Origin: Podochytrium sp. JEL0797
Lineage: Eukaryota > Chytridiomycota > Chytridiomycetes > Chytridiales > Chytriomycetaceae
Assembly: GCA_027596195.1 (NCBI GenBank)
Contig: JADGJG010000064.1
Location: 1-55,105, forward strand
Length of the DNA stretch: 55,105 bases
Reading direction: 5' to 3'
How positions within the stretch are numbered: the first letter of the stretch is position 1; each line of letters starts with the position of its first letter. Under the pieces are notes generated by a model. That model was given only the letters and a program-made list of their open reading frames with translations, did not search any database and was not told where the DNA came from. This document shows, piece after piece, positions 32,391 through 44,447 of this stretch. The position numbers and the translations under genes were made by a program.

Positions 32391-33231
32391 TGAGGTGCTG
32401 CTTCCTTGAAAATGGGTTCTTTGTTGTATTGTTCAACCCGATGAAATGAAAATAAATGCTCTTTCGAGATGTCAAATGGAGCTGGCCGGGTGTGAAGTCA
32501 GTCTGGTGTGAGTTGATTACGAATTGCGACACGCTTTGTTGCATCCCTTTGATTCCCACCCATTTCATTGTATTTCTCATCCTTTCTAAGAGATAGGAAT
32601 AGTCCGCTGACTCACTTGAGGGCGGGGGCTGCGAAGGCTGAGGGTGCGCGTGTTTCCAAGGGATCATTCCTTATTCTGACTCATCTGTAAGATTGACGGG
32701 TTCAGTAATCTGCTTGATTTGTCACCTCATGCCGCGTCGGATTCAGGGCCATCAACGGCTCGCGGACAGGGAGTTATGGAATTGTCATTCAACTTCTAAA
32801 TATTTTGTAGTATCCCGCCTATTTGCTCGCGTTTCTGCCGGTTTTGCCAAAAACGCGTCACGAATTGCGAAAACTGCCAATGAAATTTTTCGTGACTCAT
32901 CACAAGCAATTGATTGAGCGGGTTCGAGGACTGTCATTTTCTACCATTATCAGAGGTCCTTTGTTACTACAACTTTCCTTTGGTGATGTGGTGCCGTGTG
33001 AGGCTTTGAAATCCGGAAATCCAAGCCCAAGGCCAGTCCGGAGAACGCGAAACCATAATTACTCACGGCCTTGGCGGCTGGACCAAAAATTCCATTCACA
33101 GAGGATGTCGGGGATGAATCACGATCCTGTGAAATCCACCCAATTTTGCAAAAGGGTATAAATTGAGACACGAAGCCTCATTTTCGCTTTACCTTTTGGT
33201 GAAAAAAACAAACCACCCTCATCTTTCCAAT
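32391..33231. other. Upstream region of urease 1
   Basis: No gene is supported. The last part contains a TATA box (33157-33163). The first part holds the tail of the MCYN-type gene, with AATAAA near 32450. A few short frames without features remain. Confidence 0.5.
33157..33163 (+). promoter_or_regulatory. TATA box of urease 1
   Basis: TATAAAT lies 69 bp before the ATG at 33232, close to the spacing seen in the two aquaporin genes. Urease 2 has no equivalent at this distance. Confidence 0.5.
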
Positions 33232-36197
33232 ATGCATCTTATCCCCCGTGAAGTTGACAAAATCCTCCTGACCCAAGGTACGCAGCGTCACGCTTGAGTT
33301 CATGTCCGCAACACCAACAAACAACGTACTGACCGATCCCGTGTTTCGTTGACAGCTGGTCTCCTCGCCCAACGTCGTCTGTGGCGCGGATTGAAGCTCA
33401 ACCACTCTGAGGCCACTGCCCTCATTGCCACTGTCTGTCTCGAGCTCATCCGTGACGGAAACCACAGCGTTGCCGAGGTGAGCACGTTGTAAAATGTGGC
33501 GCCGAAGCTTTCTATATTAAGCAACGCTTTGAACAGCTCATGTCTCTTGGACGCACCCTTCTCGGAAGAGAGGACGTTCTCAGCGGTGTCTCCCACTCTG
33601 TCCACGTCGTCCAGATCGAGGGAACCTTCCCTGATGGAACCAAGCTTGTTACCATCCACGAGGTGAGCTCAAAAAATCTTTTCCGATCGCGGATATTGAC
33701 AATTCGCGTGTGCGCCGATATTCATCAACTCTTTTGCAGCCCATTGCCACCAGACACGGAAACTTGCGTCTCGCTTTGCACGGAGCCGCTCTCCCCTTGC
33801 CCGCCCCCAAGGAGGAGATGGTCATCCTCCACAACCAAGAGGAGGAGGCCATTTCCGTCCCCGGAGAAGTCGTTGTCTCCACCAAGGAGCCCGTCATCAC
33901 CATCAACCCTGGACGCGAGAGAACCACCCTCCTCGTCACGAACCGTGGAGACAGACCCGTTCAAGTCGGTTCCCACTTCCACTTTATTGAGGCCAACAAG
34001 ATGCTCGACTTTGACCGTCTCCGTGCTTATGGACTCAGACTTGATGTTGCCGCTGGAACTGCTGTCCGTTTCGAGCCAGGTAATTACATTTCCCCCATTG
34101 TGACGAAACCAAAAGCGCGTGTTTCTAACAGCCCATCCGCTCTCCAGGCGACTCGAAGCCCGTCTCCCTGATCCCCATCGCCGGAAACAAGATCATCCGC
34201 GGTGGAAACAACATTGCCAGCGGCCCCGTCGACGTCACGAACATTCCCCAAATCATGAAGAAGCTCGAGAAGGCCGGATTCCTCCACACGCCCATGCTCA
34301 AGGCCATGCCCGCCGCCGCTCCCTTCACCATGTCCCGTGAGCGCTACGCTGCCGCGTTCGGACCCACCGTTGGAGACCGTATCCGTTTGTCCGACTCTTC
34401 CCTATGGATCGAAATCGAGAAGGACTTTACTTCTTACGGAGACGAGGCTGTGTTTGGAGGAGGCAAGGTGCTGCGTGATGGAATGGGACAAGCCGCTGGT
34501 GTCTCCCAAGCCGACGCGTTGGACCTCGTCATCACCAACTGTGTGATTGTCGACTACACTGGAATCTACAAGGCCGACATTGGTATCAAGGACGGACTCA
34601 TTGCTGGAATCGGTAAATCTGGAAACCCTGATGTCATGCACAACGTGACCCCCGGTATGTCCGTTGGTGCCACCACCGAGGCTTTGGCTGGTGAAGGCCA
34701 CATTTTCACTGCCGGAGGATTGGACACGCACGTGCACTTCATTTGCCCCCAGCTTTGTGACGAGGCGATCGCGACTGGAATCACGACCATGATTGGAGGA
34801 GGAACCGGACCCAACACCGGAACCAACGCGACCACTTGCACCCCTGGAAAATCTCACATGCGCATGATGCTCCGCGCTTGTGACGACAAGCCGCTCAACA
34901 TTGGATTCACTGGAAAGGGTAACTCTTCTTCCAAGAGCGGACTCAGAGAGCAAGTCGAGGCCGGTGCGCTTGGATTGAAGTTGCACGAGGATTGGGGTTC
35001 GACTCCTGCTGCGATTGATTGCTGTTTGGAGGTGTGTGAGGAGTTTGATGTTCAGGCCACCATCCACACGGACACTTTGTAAGTTTTTTTCTGCTTCTGT
35101 CGTTTTTTCTTGTGGTTTTGAAACTCATGCGCGTCCAAATTCTCATCACAGGAACGAAGCCGGATTCGTCGAGTCCACTCTTGAGGCCTTCAAGAACCGT
35201 ACCATCCACGCTTACCACACTGAGGGAGCTGGTGGTGGTCACGCCCCAGACATCATCACCGTCTGTGGAAACGAGCACATGAACGTTATCCCGTCGTCCA
35301 CCAACCCCACGCGTCCCTTCACCAAGAACACGATTGACGAGCACCTCGACATGCTCATGGTGTGCCACCACTTGTCGAAGAACGTTCCCGAAGACATTGC
35401 CTTTGCTGAGTCCAGAATTCGTGGTGAGACCATTGGAGCCGAGGGTATCTTGCACGACATGGGTGCCATCTGTGCCATCTCCAGTGACTCCCAGGCCATG
35501 GGACGTATCGGAGAAGTCATCACTCGTTGCTGGCAGACTGCTGACAAGATGAAGCAAGTCAGAGGACACCTCAAGGCCGATGAAGGCGAGTTGGACTTGG
35601 CCGACAACTTCAGAGTCAGACGTTACGTTGCCAAGTACACCATCAACCCGTACGTATTGCCATCGCTATATTCTCTTGCGCTTTTCGCTTTTGGCGGGAT
35701 TCTCATCATTTTTTGTTTTCTTCAGTGCCATCGCCCACGGAGTTTCCCACGTCGTTGGATCCGTCGAAGTCGGCAAGCTCGCCGATTTGGTCATGTACAA
35801 GCCCGAATTCTTCGGCACCAAGCCCGAGCTCATCATCAAGGGAGGAATGATTGCCTGGGCCCAGATGGGAGACGCCAACGCGTCCATCCCCACCCCTCAA
35901 CCCGTCATCATGAGACCCATGTTCGGTGCCCACCCCAGCGCGATCGGCAAAACGTCCTTCGCGTTCGTCTCCCAAGTCTCCATCACGAACGGCCAAGTCG
36001 CGTCGTACGGATTGAGAAAGATGATTGAGCCCGTCAAGAACTGTCGCAAGATTGGAAAGATGGACATGAAGCTCAACAACTTCTGTCCCTCCATGACGGT
36101 GGACCCCGAGACGTATGTCGTGACCATCAATGGAGAGACTCACCCGAACCCTCCGGCCCAGAAGCTCCCCATGGCGACGGGTCTTTGTATTTTCTAA
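33232..36197 (+). CDS. Urease 1 (single-chain, nickel)
   Basis: Seven exons (33232-33277, 33356-33477, 33537-33662, 33740-34079, 34148-35078, 35152-35649, 35726-36197) join to 844 residues, the normal fungal/plant length with gamma, beta and alpha parts fused in that order. The active site is complete: HVHF for nickel binding, the carbamylated Lys in [10 protein letters not shown] (K489), HTDTLNEAG, GGGHAPD, the flap Cys in MVCHHL (C593) and SDSQAMGR. The enzyme splits urea to ammonia and carbamate in the cytosol and needs UreD/F/G-type accessory proteins, none of which is in this window. It is tail-to-tail with urease 2 and about as long; one intron is absent compared with its partner. Confidence 0.97.
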
Positions 36198-37104
36198 GTC
36201 TGCTGCCGCCTTTTGTGTCAGTTTGATATTTCGGTGTGTGAAGCTCCGCTCTTGTATAATTTATGATTTGTGAATAAAAGAGCCGATTTGCAAGAACTTT
36301 GGTTGTCCTTAAAAAGGTATAACTTACAAACCAAATACGACCAAATCAGCGAGCTTGCCGACTTCGCGCATTGGCACGGGATCAACACTAACAGAATATA
36401 GTTGAAATAATGATGGAATAATATCGCGAAGAAATCCGTTGCGTATCTCCCGCCCACAGGCATTCTCAAATGGTGAGCACTCAAGTTTTCAGCATTTCAA
36501 GTTGTGAAAAGTGAATGAAGGTGCAGTAAGCAGGGACAGAGGGCGAGAATGGCGATCGGGGATTACCTATTTTCTTAAAAGTGAGAAATGAACAAGATGA
36601 CCCAACAGTAACGGCGACAATATCGAGAAAACTGCCTCCTTCTGCTCTCCCGCGAACCTCTGGGAATTGGACAAAAAGAAGGAGCGCCTACTGCGTTAAT
36701 GCCGCTCAACCGCCCTCCAGCGACCCTGCCGGATCTGGAAACCATCATCAAAAAATTTTACTTTTTGTCTTGCACATAAGAAATGAAATAAACTGAACAA
36801 CAGTGGATACGCCAAAGCGGCTCCTTAATAACCACTGATAAGATTGCATTAAATTTGCTTACATTTAGAGTAACAAGAGGGCCTTGGATTATTTGGAAAT
36901 CATTCGGGGAGTTGTAAATGGGACGCGAACCGGTTGGTTAGCACGCGCTTTTGAAACCGAAATACAAAAAAAGGAAGTTGAAAATAACCCCGAAATTCAT
37001 TTTATTTTTTTGAATTTACACGCGAACACGCGTCAACATACAAAAGGGGTTGGAACAAGAGAGTTGTTATGTACAAAAACAAACTCGCAACAAAGAAAAA
37101 CAGC
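36198..37104. other. Intergenic spacer between the convergent ureases
   Basis: 907 bp between the two stop codons. It has AATAAA-like motifs near 36273 and short frames only. It includes a 31-bp urease-like relic, described separately. A tRNA-like phrase at 36922-36955 does not fold into a cloverleaf. Confidence 0.6.
36336..36367 (-). pseudogene. Urease-like relic in the spacer
   Basis: TACGACCAAATCAGCGAGCT followed by TGCCGACTTCG matches urease 2 at about 37507-37537 with some three differences in 31 bp, in the orientation of urease 2. The corresponding residues are KLADLVMY. Flanks are unrelated. It may be a trace of a third copy or of the rearrangement that made the inverted pair; chance is unlikely but not excluded. 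Confidence 0.5.
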
Positions 37105-40089
37105 TTAGAAGATACAGAGACCCGTCGCCATGGGAAGTCTCTTGGCAGGCGGGTTCGGGTGCTCCTCCCCATTGATGAGCACCACAAACGTCTCCGGGTC
37201 AACCGTCACGGTAGGAGAAAAGTTGTTGAGCTTCATGTCCTGCTTTCCAATCTTGCGACAGTTCTTGACGGCCACCACCTTCTTTCTGAGCCCGTACGAC
37301 GCGACTTGGCCGTTCTTGGTCGAAATGTCGGACACGAAGGCGACACAGTTTTGGCCGAGGGCGCTGGCGATGCCGCCAAACATGGGTCTCATGATGACGG
37401 GTTGTGGGGTCGGGATGGACGCGTTGGCGTCTCCCATCTGGGCCCAGGAGATCATGCCTCCCTTGATGACGAGCTCGGGCTTGGTTCCGAAGAATTCGGG
37501 TCTGTACATGACCAAATCGGCGAGCTTGCCGACTTCGATGGATCCAACCACGTGGGAAACTCCGTGAGCGATGGCACTGAAGAAAACAAAACAAAAATGA
37601 GTATAAAGTGCAAGAGAATATGGCGTAAAATACGTACGGGTTGATGGTGTACTTGGACACGTAACGCTTGACTCTGAAGTTGTCAGCCAAGTCGGACATA
37701 CCCGAGTCAGCCTTGAGGTGACCTCTGACTTGCTTCATCTTGTCGGCCGTCTGCCAGCAACGAGTGATAACCTCTCCAATACGTCCCATAGCCTGGGAAT
37801 CACTGGAAATGATGGAAAGCGCACCCATGTCGTGCAAGATACCCTCGGAACCGATAGTCTCGGCGCGAATTCTGGACTCGGCGAACGCGATGTCTTCGGG
37901 AACGTTCTTGGACAAGTGGTGGCACACCATGAGCATGTCGAGGTGCTCGTCAATCGTGTTCTTGGTGAAAGGACGCGTGGGGTTAGTGGAGGAGGGGATG
38001 ACGTTCTGGTGCTGGTTTCCACAGACGGTGATAATGTCTGGGGCGTGACCTCCACCAGCACCTTCGGTGTGGTATGTGTGGATGGTGCGACCCTTGAAGG
38101 CGGCGAGGGTAGTCTCGACGAATCCGGCTTCGTTCCTGTCATTGAAATCAATTCGTCAGTAATTCTGAACAAGGAGAAGCGAAAACCATTCAAACTCACA
38201 AAGTATCCGTGTGAATCGTGGCCTGAACATCATACTTCTCGCAAACCTCCAAGCAAGAGTCAATCGCAGCTGGAGTCGATCCCCAATCTTCGTGAAGCTT
38301 GAGTCCAAGAGCACCCGCCTCAATCTGCTCGACGAGACCCTCGTGCTGGCAAGAGTTGCCCTTTCCAGTGAATCCAAAGTTGAGAGCAAAGTCGTCGGTG
38401 GACTGGAGCATCAAACGAATGTGGTTTTTGCCGGGGGAGGCGGTGGTCGCGTTAGTTCCCGTGTTGGGTCCGGTTCCTCCTCCGATCATGGTGGTGATAC
38501 CGGTAGCAGCAGCCTGTTCATAGAACAATCAGAACAACGGAATTGCAAATGCGAGAAATTAAATGTATACTTCGTCGCAGAGTCCTGGGCAAATAAAGTG
38601 GACGTGCGTGTCCATTCCTCCGTACGTGAAAATACTTCCTTCACCAGCCAAAGCCTCGGTAGTCGCAGCAACAATCATTCCAGGGGTCACTCCAGCCATG
38701 ACATCGGGGTTTCCAGATTTACCGATTCCAGCAATGAGTCCGTCCTTGATACCGATGTCCGCCTTGTAAATTCCAGTGTAGTCAACAATCACACAGTTGG
38801 TGATGACGAGGTCCAATGCGTCGGCTTGGGAGACACCAGCGGCTTGTCCCATTCCATCACGCAGCACCTTGCCTCCTCCAAACACAGCCTCGTCTCCGTA
38901 GTGGGTCAAGTCCTTTTCAATCTCGATCCAGAGGGAAGAGTCGGACAAACGGATACGGTCACCAACGGTGGGTCCATAGGAGTCGGCGTAACGCTGACGG
39001 GACATGGAGAAGGGAGCCGCGGGAGCCATGGGTTTGAGCATGGGGGTGTGGAGGAATCCGGCCTTCTCGAGCTTGGACATGATTTGGGGAATGTTCTTGG
39101 TGTCGACAACTCCAGAGGCGATACCGTTTCCACCGCGGACGTGTCTGTTTCCGGCGATGGGGACGAGAGAGACGGGCTTCGAGTCACCTATCAATTTTGA
39201 AAAATGAAGTGAGAAACGCGTTTCAATGTTGTTGGAAAAAAGTAGAATTACCAGGCTCGAAACGAACAGCAGTTCCAGCCGCAATATCAAGTCTGAGTCC
39301 ATACGAACGGAGACGGTCAAAGTCAAGCTCCTTGTTGGCCTCAATGAAGTGGAAGTGGGAACCGACTTGAACGGGTCTGTCTCCACGGTTCGTGACGAGG
39401 AGAGTGGTTCTCTCACGGCCTGGGTTGAGCGTGACAACAGCCTCCTTGGTGGAAACGACGACTTGACCGGGGTAAGAAGTGTCGATGACTTCTTCTTCGT
39501 GGTTGATGACGAGTTCCTCCTTGGGGGCGGGCAAGGGGAGAGCGGCTCCGTGCAAAGCGAGACGCAAGTTTCCGTGTCTGGTGGCAATGGGCTGAAATAG
39601 AGTTGATGAATATCGGCGCGTAAAAAAAATTGAAAGTATTCTCACCTCGTGAATCGTCACAAGCTTGGTACCATCAGGGAAGGTGCCTTCAATCTGGACA
39701 ACGTGCAGAGTGACAGCGACTCCTTGCAACACATCCTCTCTTCCGAGAAGGGTGCGTCCAAGCGACATCAACTGGCGTTTATTTTGTTTATGAGTCACGC
39801 ATGTTTCGCAAAGAAATGGGAATGGAAAACTCACCTCCGCGACAGTGTGGTTTCCATCACGGATAAGTTCAAGACACACGGTCGAAATCAGAGCGCAAGC
39901 TTCCGAGTTGTTGAGCTTCAAACCGCGCCACAGACGACGTTGGGCAAGGAGTCCAGCTGAAACAGAAACACGAGTTAGTCACATATTCTGTTCGGGGATT
40001 CCAAAGGCAGGAAAGAATGGGGGAATCGTGTAGGAGGGCATACCTTGGGTAAGGAGGAGTTTGTCGATTTCGCGAGGGATAAGATGCAT
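37105..40089 (-). CDS. Urease 2 (single-chain, nickel)
   Basis: Eight exons (40044-40089, 39835-39956, 39646-39771, 39252-39591, 38571-39187, 38200-38513, 37638-38135, 37105-37576) join to 844 residues, the same length as urease 1. All active-site elements are present ([14 protein letters not shown] with K489, HTDTLNEAG, GGGHAPD, MVCHHL with C593). Six introns share position and phase with urease 1. One extra intron (38514-38569) interrupts the codons right after CPGLCDE. Replacements concentrate in the beta part and around residue 250. Both copies appear functional. Confidence 0.97.
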
Positions 40090-40235
40090 GTTTTCGTGTT
40101 TTTGGGTTGTTTTTCTGTCGTTTTTTTTGGTGAAAAGGACAAATGAAACTGAGTCGAATGGAGTCAAATGAACAACTTCAAAATGAACTACTCAAAATAG
40201 CGGTCGTGTATGACACAATGGAAAAAAGAAGAGGA

Positions 40236-40249
40236 GGGGGGGGGGGGGG
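40236..40249. repeat. 14-base poly-G tract
   Basis: Lies between the divergent starts of urease 2 (40089, minus) and the MYND gene (40482, plus). Seen from urease 2 it is an upstream poly-C tract. It is embedded in a purine-rich GA stretch (40221-40265). Confidence 0.85.
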
Positions 40250-40481
40250 CGATGGGAGGAGGACAAGGAGCTCGAGTCAGTGTAGGAAACTCAGAGTCAA
40301 GAACGCGTCAGGAATATCTGAGTAATTCCTAAGATCGAAATACTTTTTTCGAGCGGCACTTCTCCCTCTTCTCTCGTTCCACAACCAAGCAACTTTTTCA
40401 GTGTTCGAAAATTTGAACGCGATCAAAGGGTTTCTGCAACTTGCACGTCGAGTCTTCAATTCTCTCTCCTTTCCATTACAT

Positions 40482-41996
40482 ATGAGTCACACGCCGTTCA
40501 CAAAAATTCATTGCCAATGCGACGCCCTCCTGCCCGATCGAAAAGAAGAGGGCAACCTCGATCCAGCCAACCCACAGCAGCCGAGTAAGGACATTACTTC
40601 ATCCAGAACCACAAACGCATGCTCACACGTGCAAAACAGCAAGAAAAAGGAACAAGAAGCCGCCCAAGCCGTCACATTTCAAGCCCTCCAAACTCTGTTC
40701 CTCGACGGAGAATACACGCGATGCTTTTCGACCTGCTTATCCGAGTACGTGCGTTCTCCGGACCTCTCCATCGACGCCAAACACATGATTCTGCTCGATT
40801 TCATGATGGCTTCGGCGAAGAACTTTGACCTCGTGTTGGACGATGTGGCCGACGACTTGGAGACTCTTCAAGAGAACGCTGAAACGGAGCATCCTTATAT
40901 CGCTGCACTGATCTACCTGGTCCTGTTTGAACTGTCCTCCGAACCCGAGCACCTTGCCCTGGCCAAAACCGCACTCGAATCCATGACTCCGCACGACGTG
41001 CTGCCACTCAACGACCTTATTCAAGACCGCATCATCCAACTCAAAGACGATGTCGCTGTTGCCGAGTCCCTGATTCCAGTGGAGACGGCTCTCAATTTCA
41101 AAGACCAAGGCAACATCCGAGCCTTGCGCGATTACCTCATGTCGCAACTCGACAAGTTACCCCCGGGTCTCAGTTATGCCCGAGACGCATGTCTGCAGCT
41201 GTTTTGGGAAAGCTTCTTGATGTGTGACACGCTCGATCAAAAAGAAACTGTCATCACGTCCGACGACGCGGCTTGTGCCAAACATCTCGCGTCGTTGGAA
41301 CAAGCACATCCATACCATCGTGCGATTTCAATGTTCACAGCGTACATTGTTAGCTGCAACCTCAAGAACCCAAAACCAAACCGCCTGTATTCCGCGCTCG
41401 CGTTATTCCAGAGCCTCAAGGGGTGCGACAACCACCAATACGTCTGGTGCTCCAACGAAGTCATTCCTCTCGGTCAAGCCGTGTTTGCAGAAGACGATGG
41501 CTGGCTCTCTCTCGTGCAGTCCCAGATTCCGACGCCGAGCTCGATTCTGTCGCCAAGATCGGACGTGGATTTCTTTGTCGAGTCGAAAAACAACAAGGGT
41601 CACTGGTGTGATGTTTGCTTGAAACCGAGGCAATCGGACGCACTGTCGATGGACGCGAGGGTTCTTCGGAAATGCGAGCGCTGTGAATCCGAATTTTACT
41701 GCTCCCGGTATTGCCAAAAACGGGGGTGGGAGGCGGGCCATAAGTCGAACTGTCGGGCGTTGGGAGAGTTTGAAGTGGGGGATTTGGTAATGCATCATTC
41801 GTTGTTTGGAAACGCGGCGCCAATGAATGGGGTTTTGATGGAGTTGGTGCAGCGTGATGGTGGTATTTGCAGTGGAACCACGTTGGACAGGAATCTGAAG
41901 AAGAGGACTGTTGGCGAGGTCAATATCCGACTGATTCTGACGCGCGAGGAGTATCGGTGGTTTCGGGACGAGAAATGTTTCGAGAAAGGCGTCTGA
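40482..41996 (+). CDS. MYND zinc-finger protein 1
   Basis: A single exon from the ATG at 40482 gives 504 residues; the frame is open a little further upstream but without another ATG. A helical N-terminal region of about 330 residues (VTFQALQTLFLDGEYTRCFS, LIYLVLFELSSEPEHLALAK) has the look of TPR/HEAT-type packing but no clear repeat. A complete MYND finger follows near residues 370-420: CDVC, then CERC, YC-x3-C, and H-x3-C. MYND fingers bind Pro-rich peptides. No SET domain is present. An AATAAA lies near 42026. Two related MYND genes follow within 9 kb. Confidence 0.85.
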   Translation: MSHTPFTKIHCQCDALLPDRKEEGNLDPANPQQPSKDITSSRTTNACSHVQNSKKKEQEAAQAVTFQALQTLFLDGEYTRCFSTCLSEYVRSPDLSIDAKHMILLDFMMASAKNFDLVLDDVADDLETLQENAETEHPYIAALIYLVLFELSSEPEHLALAKTALESMTPHDVLPLNDLIQDRIIQLKDDVAVAESLIPVETALNFKDQGNIRALRDYLMSQLDKLPPGLSYARDACLQLFWESFLMCDTLDQKETVITSDDAACAKHLASLEQAHPYHRAISMFTAYIVSCNLKNPKPNRLYSALALFQSLKGCDNHQYVWCSNEVIPLGQAVFAEDDGWLSLVQSQIPTPSSILSPRSDVDFFVESKNNKGHWCDVCLKPRQSDALSMDARVLRKCERCESEFYCSRYCQKRGWEAGHKSNCRALGEFEVGDLVMHHSLFGNAAPMNGVLMELVQRDGGICSGTTLDRNLKKRTVGEVNIRLILTREEYRWFRDEKCFEKGV

Positions 41997-42139
41997 ATTC
42001 CTTGTTTTCTCTTTATAATGATACCAAATAAATGTAGCATTCCTTGTATATCTGAAGAAGCGCATTCGCAGCTGATGCGGAGTCTCTCAGCCAGACAGTG
42101 GTGTCAAGAAAAAGTTCAAACAAAAATCACGACCAGAAA

Positions 42140-43279
42140 ATGACACAGCGCCTCAACGATAATGAAGTGGCGGCCGAGATGAACAAGATGGTAGGTTGAT
42201 ATGTGACCGCGGATGGTCAGGGAGAACTCGCTGGGGCGATCGTGGGCGGGACGCGTGCCCCAGAGGATTCGCGACTCACAAGAAGCCACACTCACCACTC
42301 CTTTTTTGTTCAGGTTTCGTTCATCAAGCAGGAGGCACTCGAGAAGGCGCGCGAAGTCAAAATCAAGGTGCGCTGAACCCGCCTCGTTGTTTCAACCTGA
42401 CATTCATCTTTATACAACGCATCCAACCAGGCCGACGAGGAGTTCAACATCGAGAAGGCCAAGCTGGTGCGCCAGGAGACCCTCGCCATCGAGGCCTTTT
42501 ACCAAAAGAAGATGAAGCAGGCGGAGGTGTCGAGAAAAATGTGAGTTTCTCGTCTCAACGAGGTGTCCCGTTGAACTCCCTTCGCAGCGCCCAGTCGAAC
42601 CACATCAACAAGAACCGTCTTCGCGTTCTCCAACAGCGCCAGCAGGTCCTGAACGAGTTGTTCCAGGAGGTGCGCAACAAGCTCGTTTCCATCAGCCAGG
42701 ACAAGGAAAAATACAGCGTGTTGATGAAGGATCTGTTGCTCCAGGTGTGTTGGAGAGAGCGTTGCTTGGGGGAATCACGCGTTGGAAAATGACTAGTGTT
42801 GACGGATTTCCTTCAAACCTCACCCAACAGGCCTTTTTCCAACTCATGGAAAAGAAAATCTCGGTTCAGTGCCGCAAGTCGGACGTGGATGTGGTCACGA
42901 AAGCCATTGCGGAGGCTCAGGCCGCGTACAAGGCCAAGTTGGGCGATGATCTTGTCGTCACGATCGACACTGCCAACTCTATTCCCGAATCGAGGTGATT
43001 ACGAGCGAATTCGCGAAGGATTATCGAAGAGGACTCATATTTCGATTTCATTAGTTCCGGAGGTGTCATGGTGTCTGCCAACGAGGGCCGTTTCTTGCTC
43101 AACAACACTTTGGAGGCGAGACTCGATCTCTTGTGTGATGCCGTGAGTCTCTTTTGCTTGCATTTGGTTCCAAACGCGCGTTCTCAACAACCCAATCTCG
43201 CTCATCTTATTCGCAGATGCTCCCCGATATTCGTATCCAGCTGTTTGGAGTTTCCACGACTCGTGCATTCTACAACTAA
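42140..43279 (+). CDS. V-type ATPase subunit E
   Basis: Seven exons (42140-42190, 42314-42367, 42431-42540, 42588-42744, 42831-42994, 43055-43142, 43217-43279) join to 228 residues, the usual length. The N-terminal half is a long charged helix (FIKQEALEKAREVKIKADEE, NIEKAKLVRQETLAIEAFYQ) of the peripheral stalk. The C-terminal half shows the conserved GGVMVSANEGRFLLNNTLEA and RLDLLCDAMLPDIR ending. The subunit holds the V1 catalytic head of the proton pump to the membrane sector at the vacuole. AATAAA follows near 43291. Confidence 0.95.
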
Positions 43280-43390
43280 AACGGAAGCGAATAAAACCCA
43301 TTCTGATTTTCATTTATTCAGTATTCTTCATCTCGATAGTAAAAAAATCCGAAAATCCCAACCCCTCTTGCAACTCTAAAAGTGCTTGTT

Positions 43391-44421
43391 TTATTCCTTT
43401 CCAAACCAAATTTCGGGGCAAGCAAACGCGGGATCGCGAGGCACAGGGTAACTCTCACGGATCCAAACTTCCTTCTCTTCCACCGTCACCAAACGAACCA
43501 GGTTCTCCACTTTCACCATCATTTCATTTGACCCTCCAACCCAAGACACAAGCCACCTCCCATTCTCCTCGTCGAATTCAACCACCTCACGAAATTGGCC
43601 GTTGAGCTCGGGCCTTGCAACCAACTTCTCAAGCATAGCAATGTCACCCGGCTTCAAGATACCACTCGATCTGCAGAGCAGGTGGTGGTAATCAGCCCAG
43701 TGTTGCTTTTGGCATTCGCGCGGGCAATAGGAAACTGCCCGGCAACGCTCGCAGCGTTGCAGAAAAGGAATTTGCGCACCAACAAGCTCGCCCACATAGC
43801 ATGCCCATTGCGCGCGGAAAGCCTTCGTGAAACGCACTCCAAACGCGATACATCTTGTCGTCAGAAAATCCAGCATCGGGATTGATTCGAAGTCTTGGGA
43901 GAGCCAGAGCCAGAGCCACCATATTGTCGGTATCCTTCTCAACTCTATCGATACTCCATTTGCTAGGGCTATTTTCGCGGCAGTCAGCAAGGCACGAATG
44001 GTGGCAAGCCAGCCGTTCGAATCCTCCATACAATCCCTCAAGGGTGCAGGAACCATAGGGGTCGCCCAACTCTCGTAATGCCAGCAGATATGATCCAGCT
44101 CGTCAGGCGTCAGTGCCTCCAGTATGTTGTGGGCTCGTGTCATTGTTGCGTCGTGTTTGTGCATAAGGTGGCCGTTTACAGTCAAACTTTGGCCAATGGC
44201 GAGGAGGAAGAAAGCGACCCCTCGGACGTAGATGTGCTCTTGTGGGCAATGGCGCGGAGAGTTTCGATATCAGCCAGGGTCGCCGGAGGACGGTGCTGAA
44301 GTCATCAAGCAGATGGCGCATGAGACGCTCCTTCTCTGCTTCACTTCCCGGAGGTAGAAGGGAAAGCACGAGGAGAACTCGGTCTCGGTTTTGACGCCGT
44401 TGTTCGCTGTTCGTTGTCCAT
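43391..44421 (-). pseudogene. MYND protein gene with frameshifts
   Basis: From 43391 to about 44230 one minus frame is open and resembles the MYND gene at 48752 throughout (YVRGVAFFLLAIG; LEALTP; CERCRAVSYCPRECQKQHW; GRWLVSWVGGSNEMMVKVEN). Upstream the similarity continues in other frames: ATLADIETLRAIAH in a second frame, and LLPPGSEAEKERLMRHLLDD in a third. At least two single-base shifts without splice sites are needed. The first Cys pair of the finger is also incomplete (CYVG instead of C-x2-C). It is either a young pseudogene or a gene with assembly errors. The nearest ATG (44421) is 26 bp from the divergent PGAP5-like start. Confidence 0.65.
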
Positions 44422-44447
44422 GGTTTTTTTTCAAAAAAAAAAACAGC

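Noticed and set aside
35015..36028. 337-codon plus frame overlapping urease 1, and the similar 342-codon minus frame at 38559-39587
   Set aside because: Both are unspliced read-through of urease exons joined across introns, partly in the wrong frame. The spliced urease models explain the sequence fully.
36922..36955. tRNA-like phrase (GGTTGGTTAGCACGCGC) in the urease spacer
   Set aside because: No acceptor stem or T-arm can be paired around it.
42116..42298. Possible additional small gene between MYND 1 and V-ATPase E
   Set aside because: The open frame is antisense to the first exon and intron of the V-ATPase gene and has no features.
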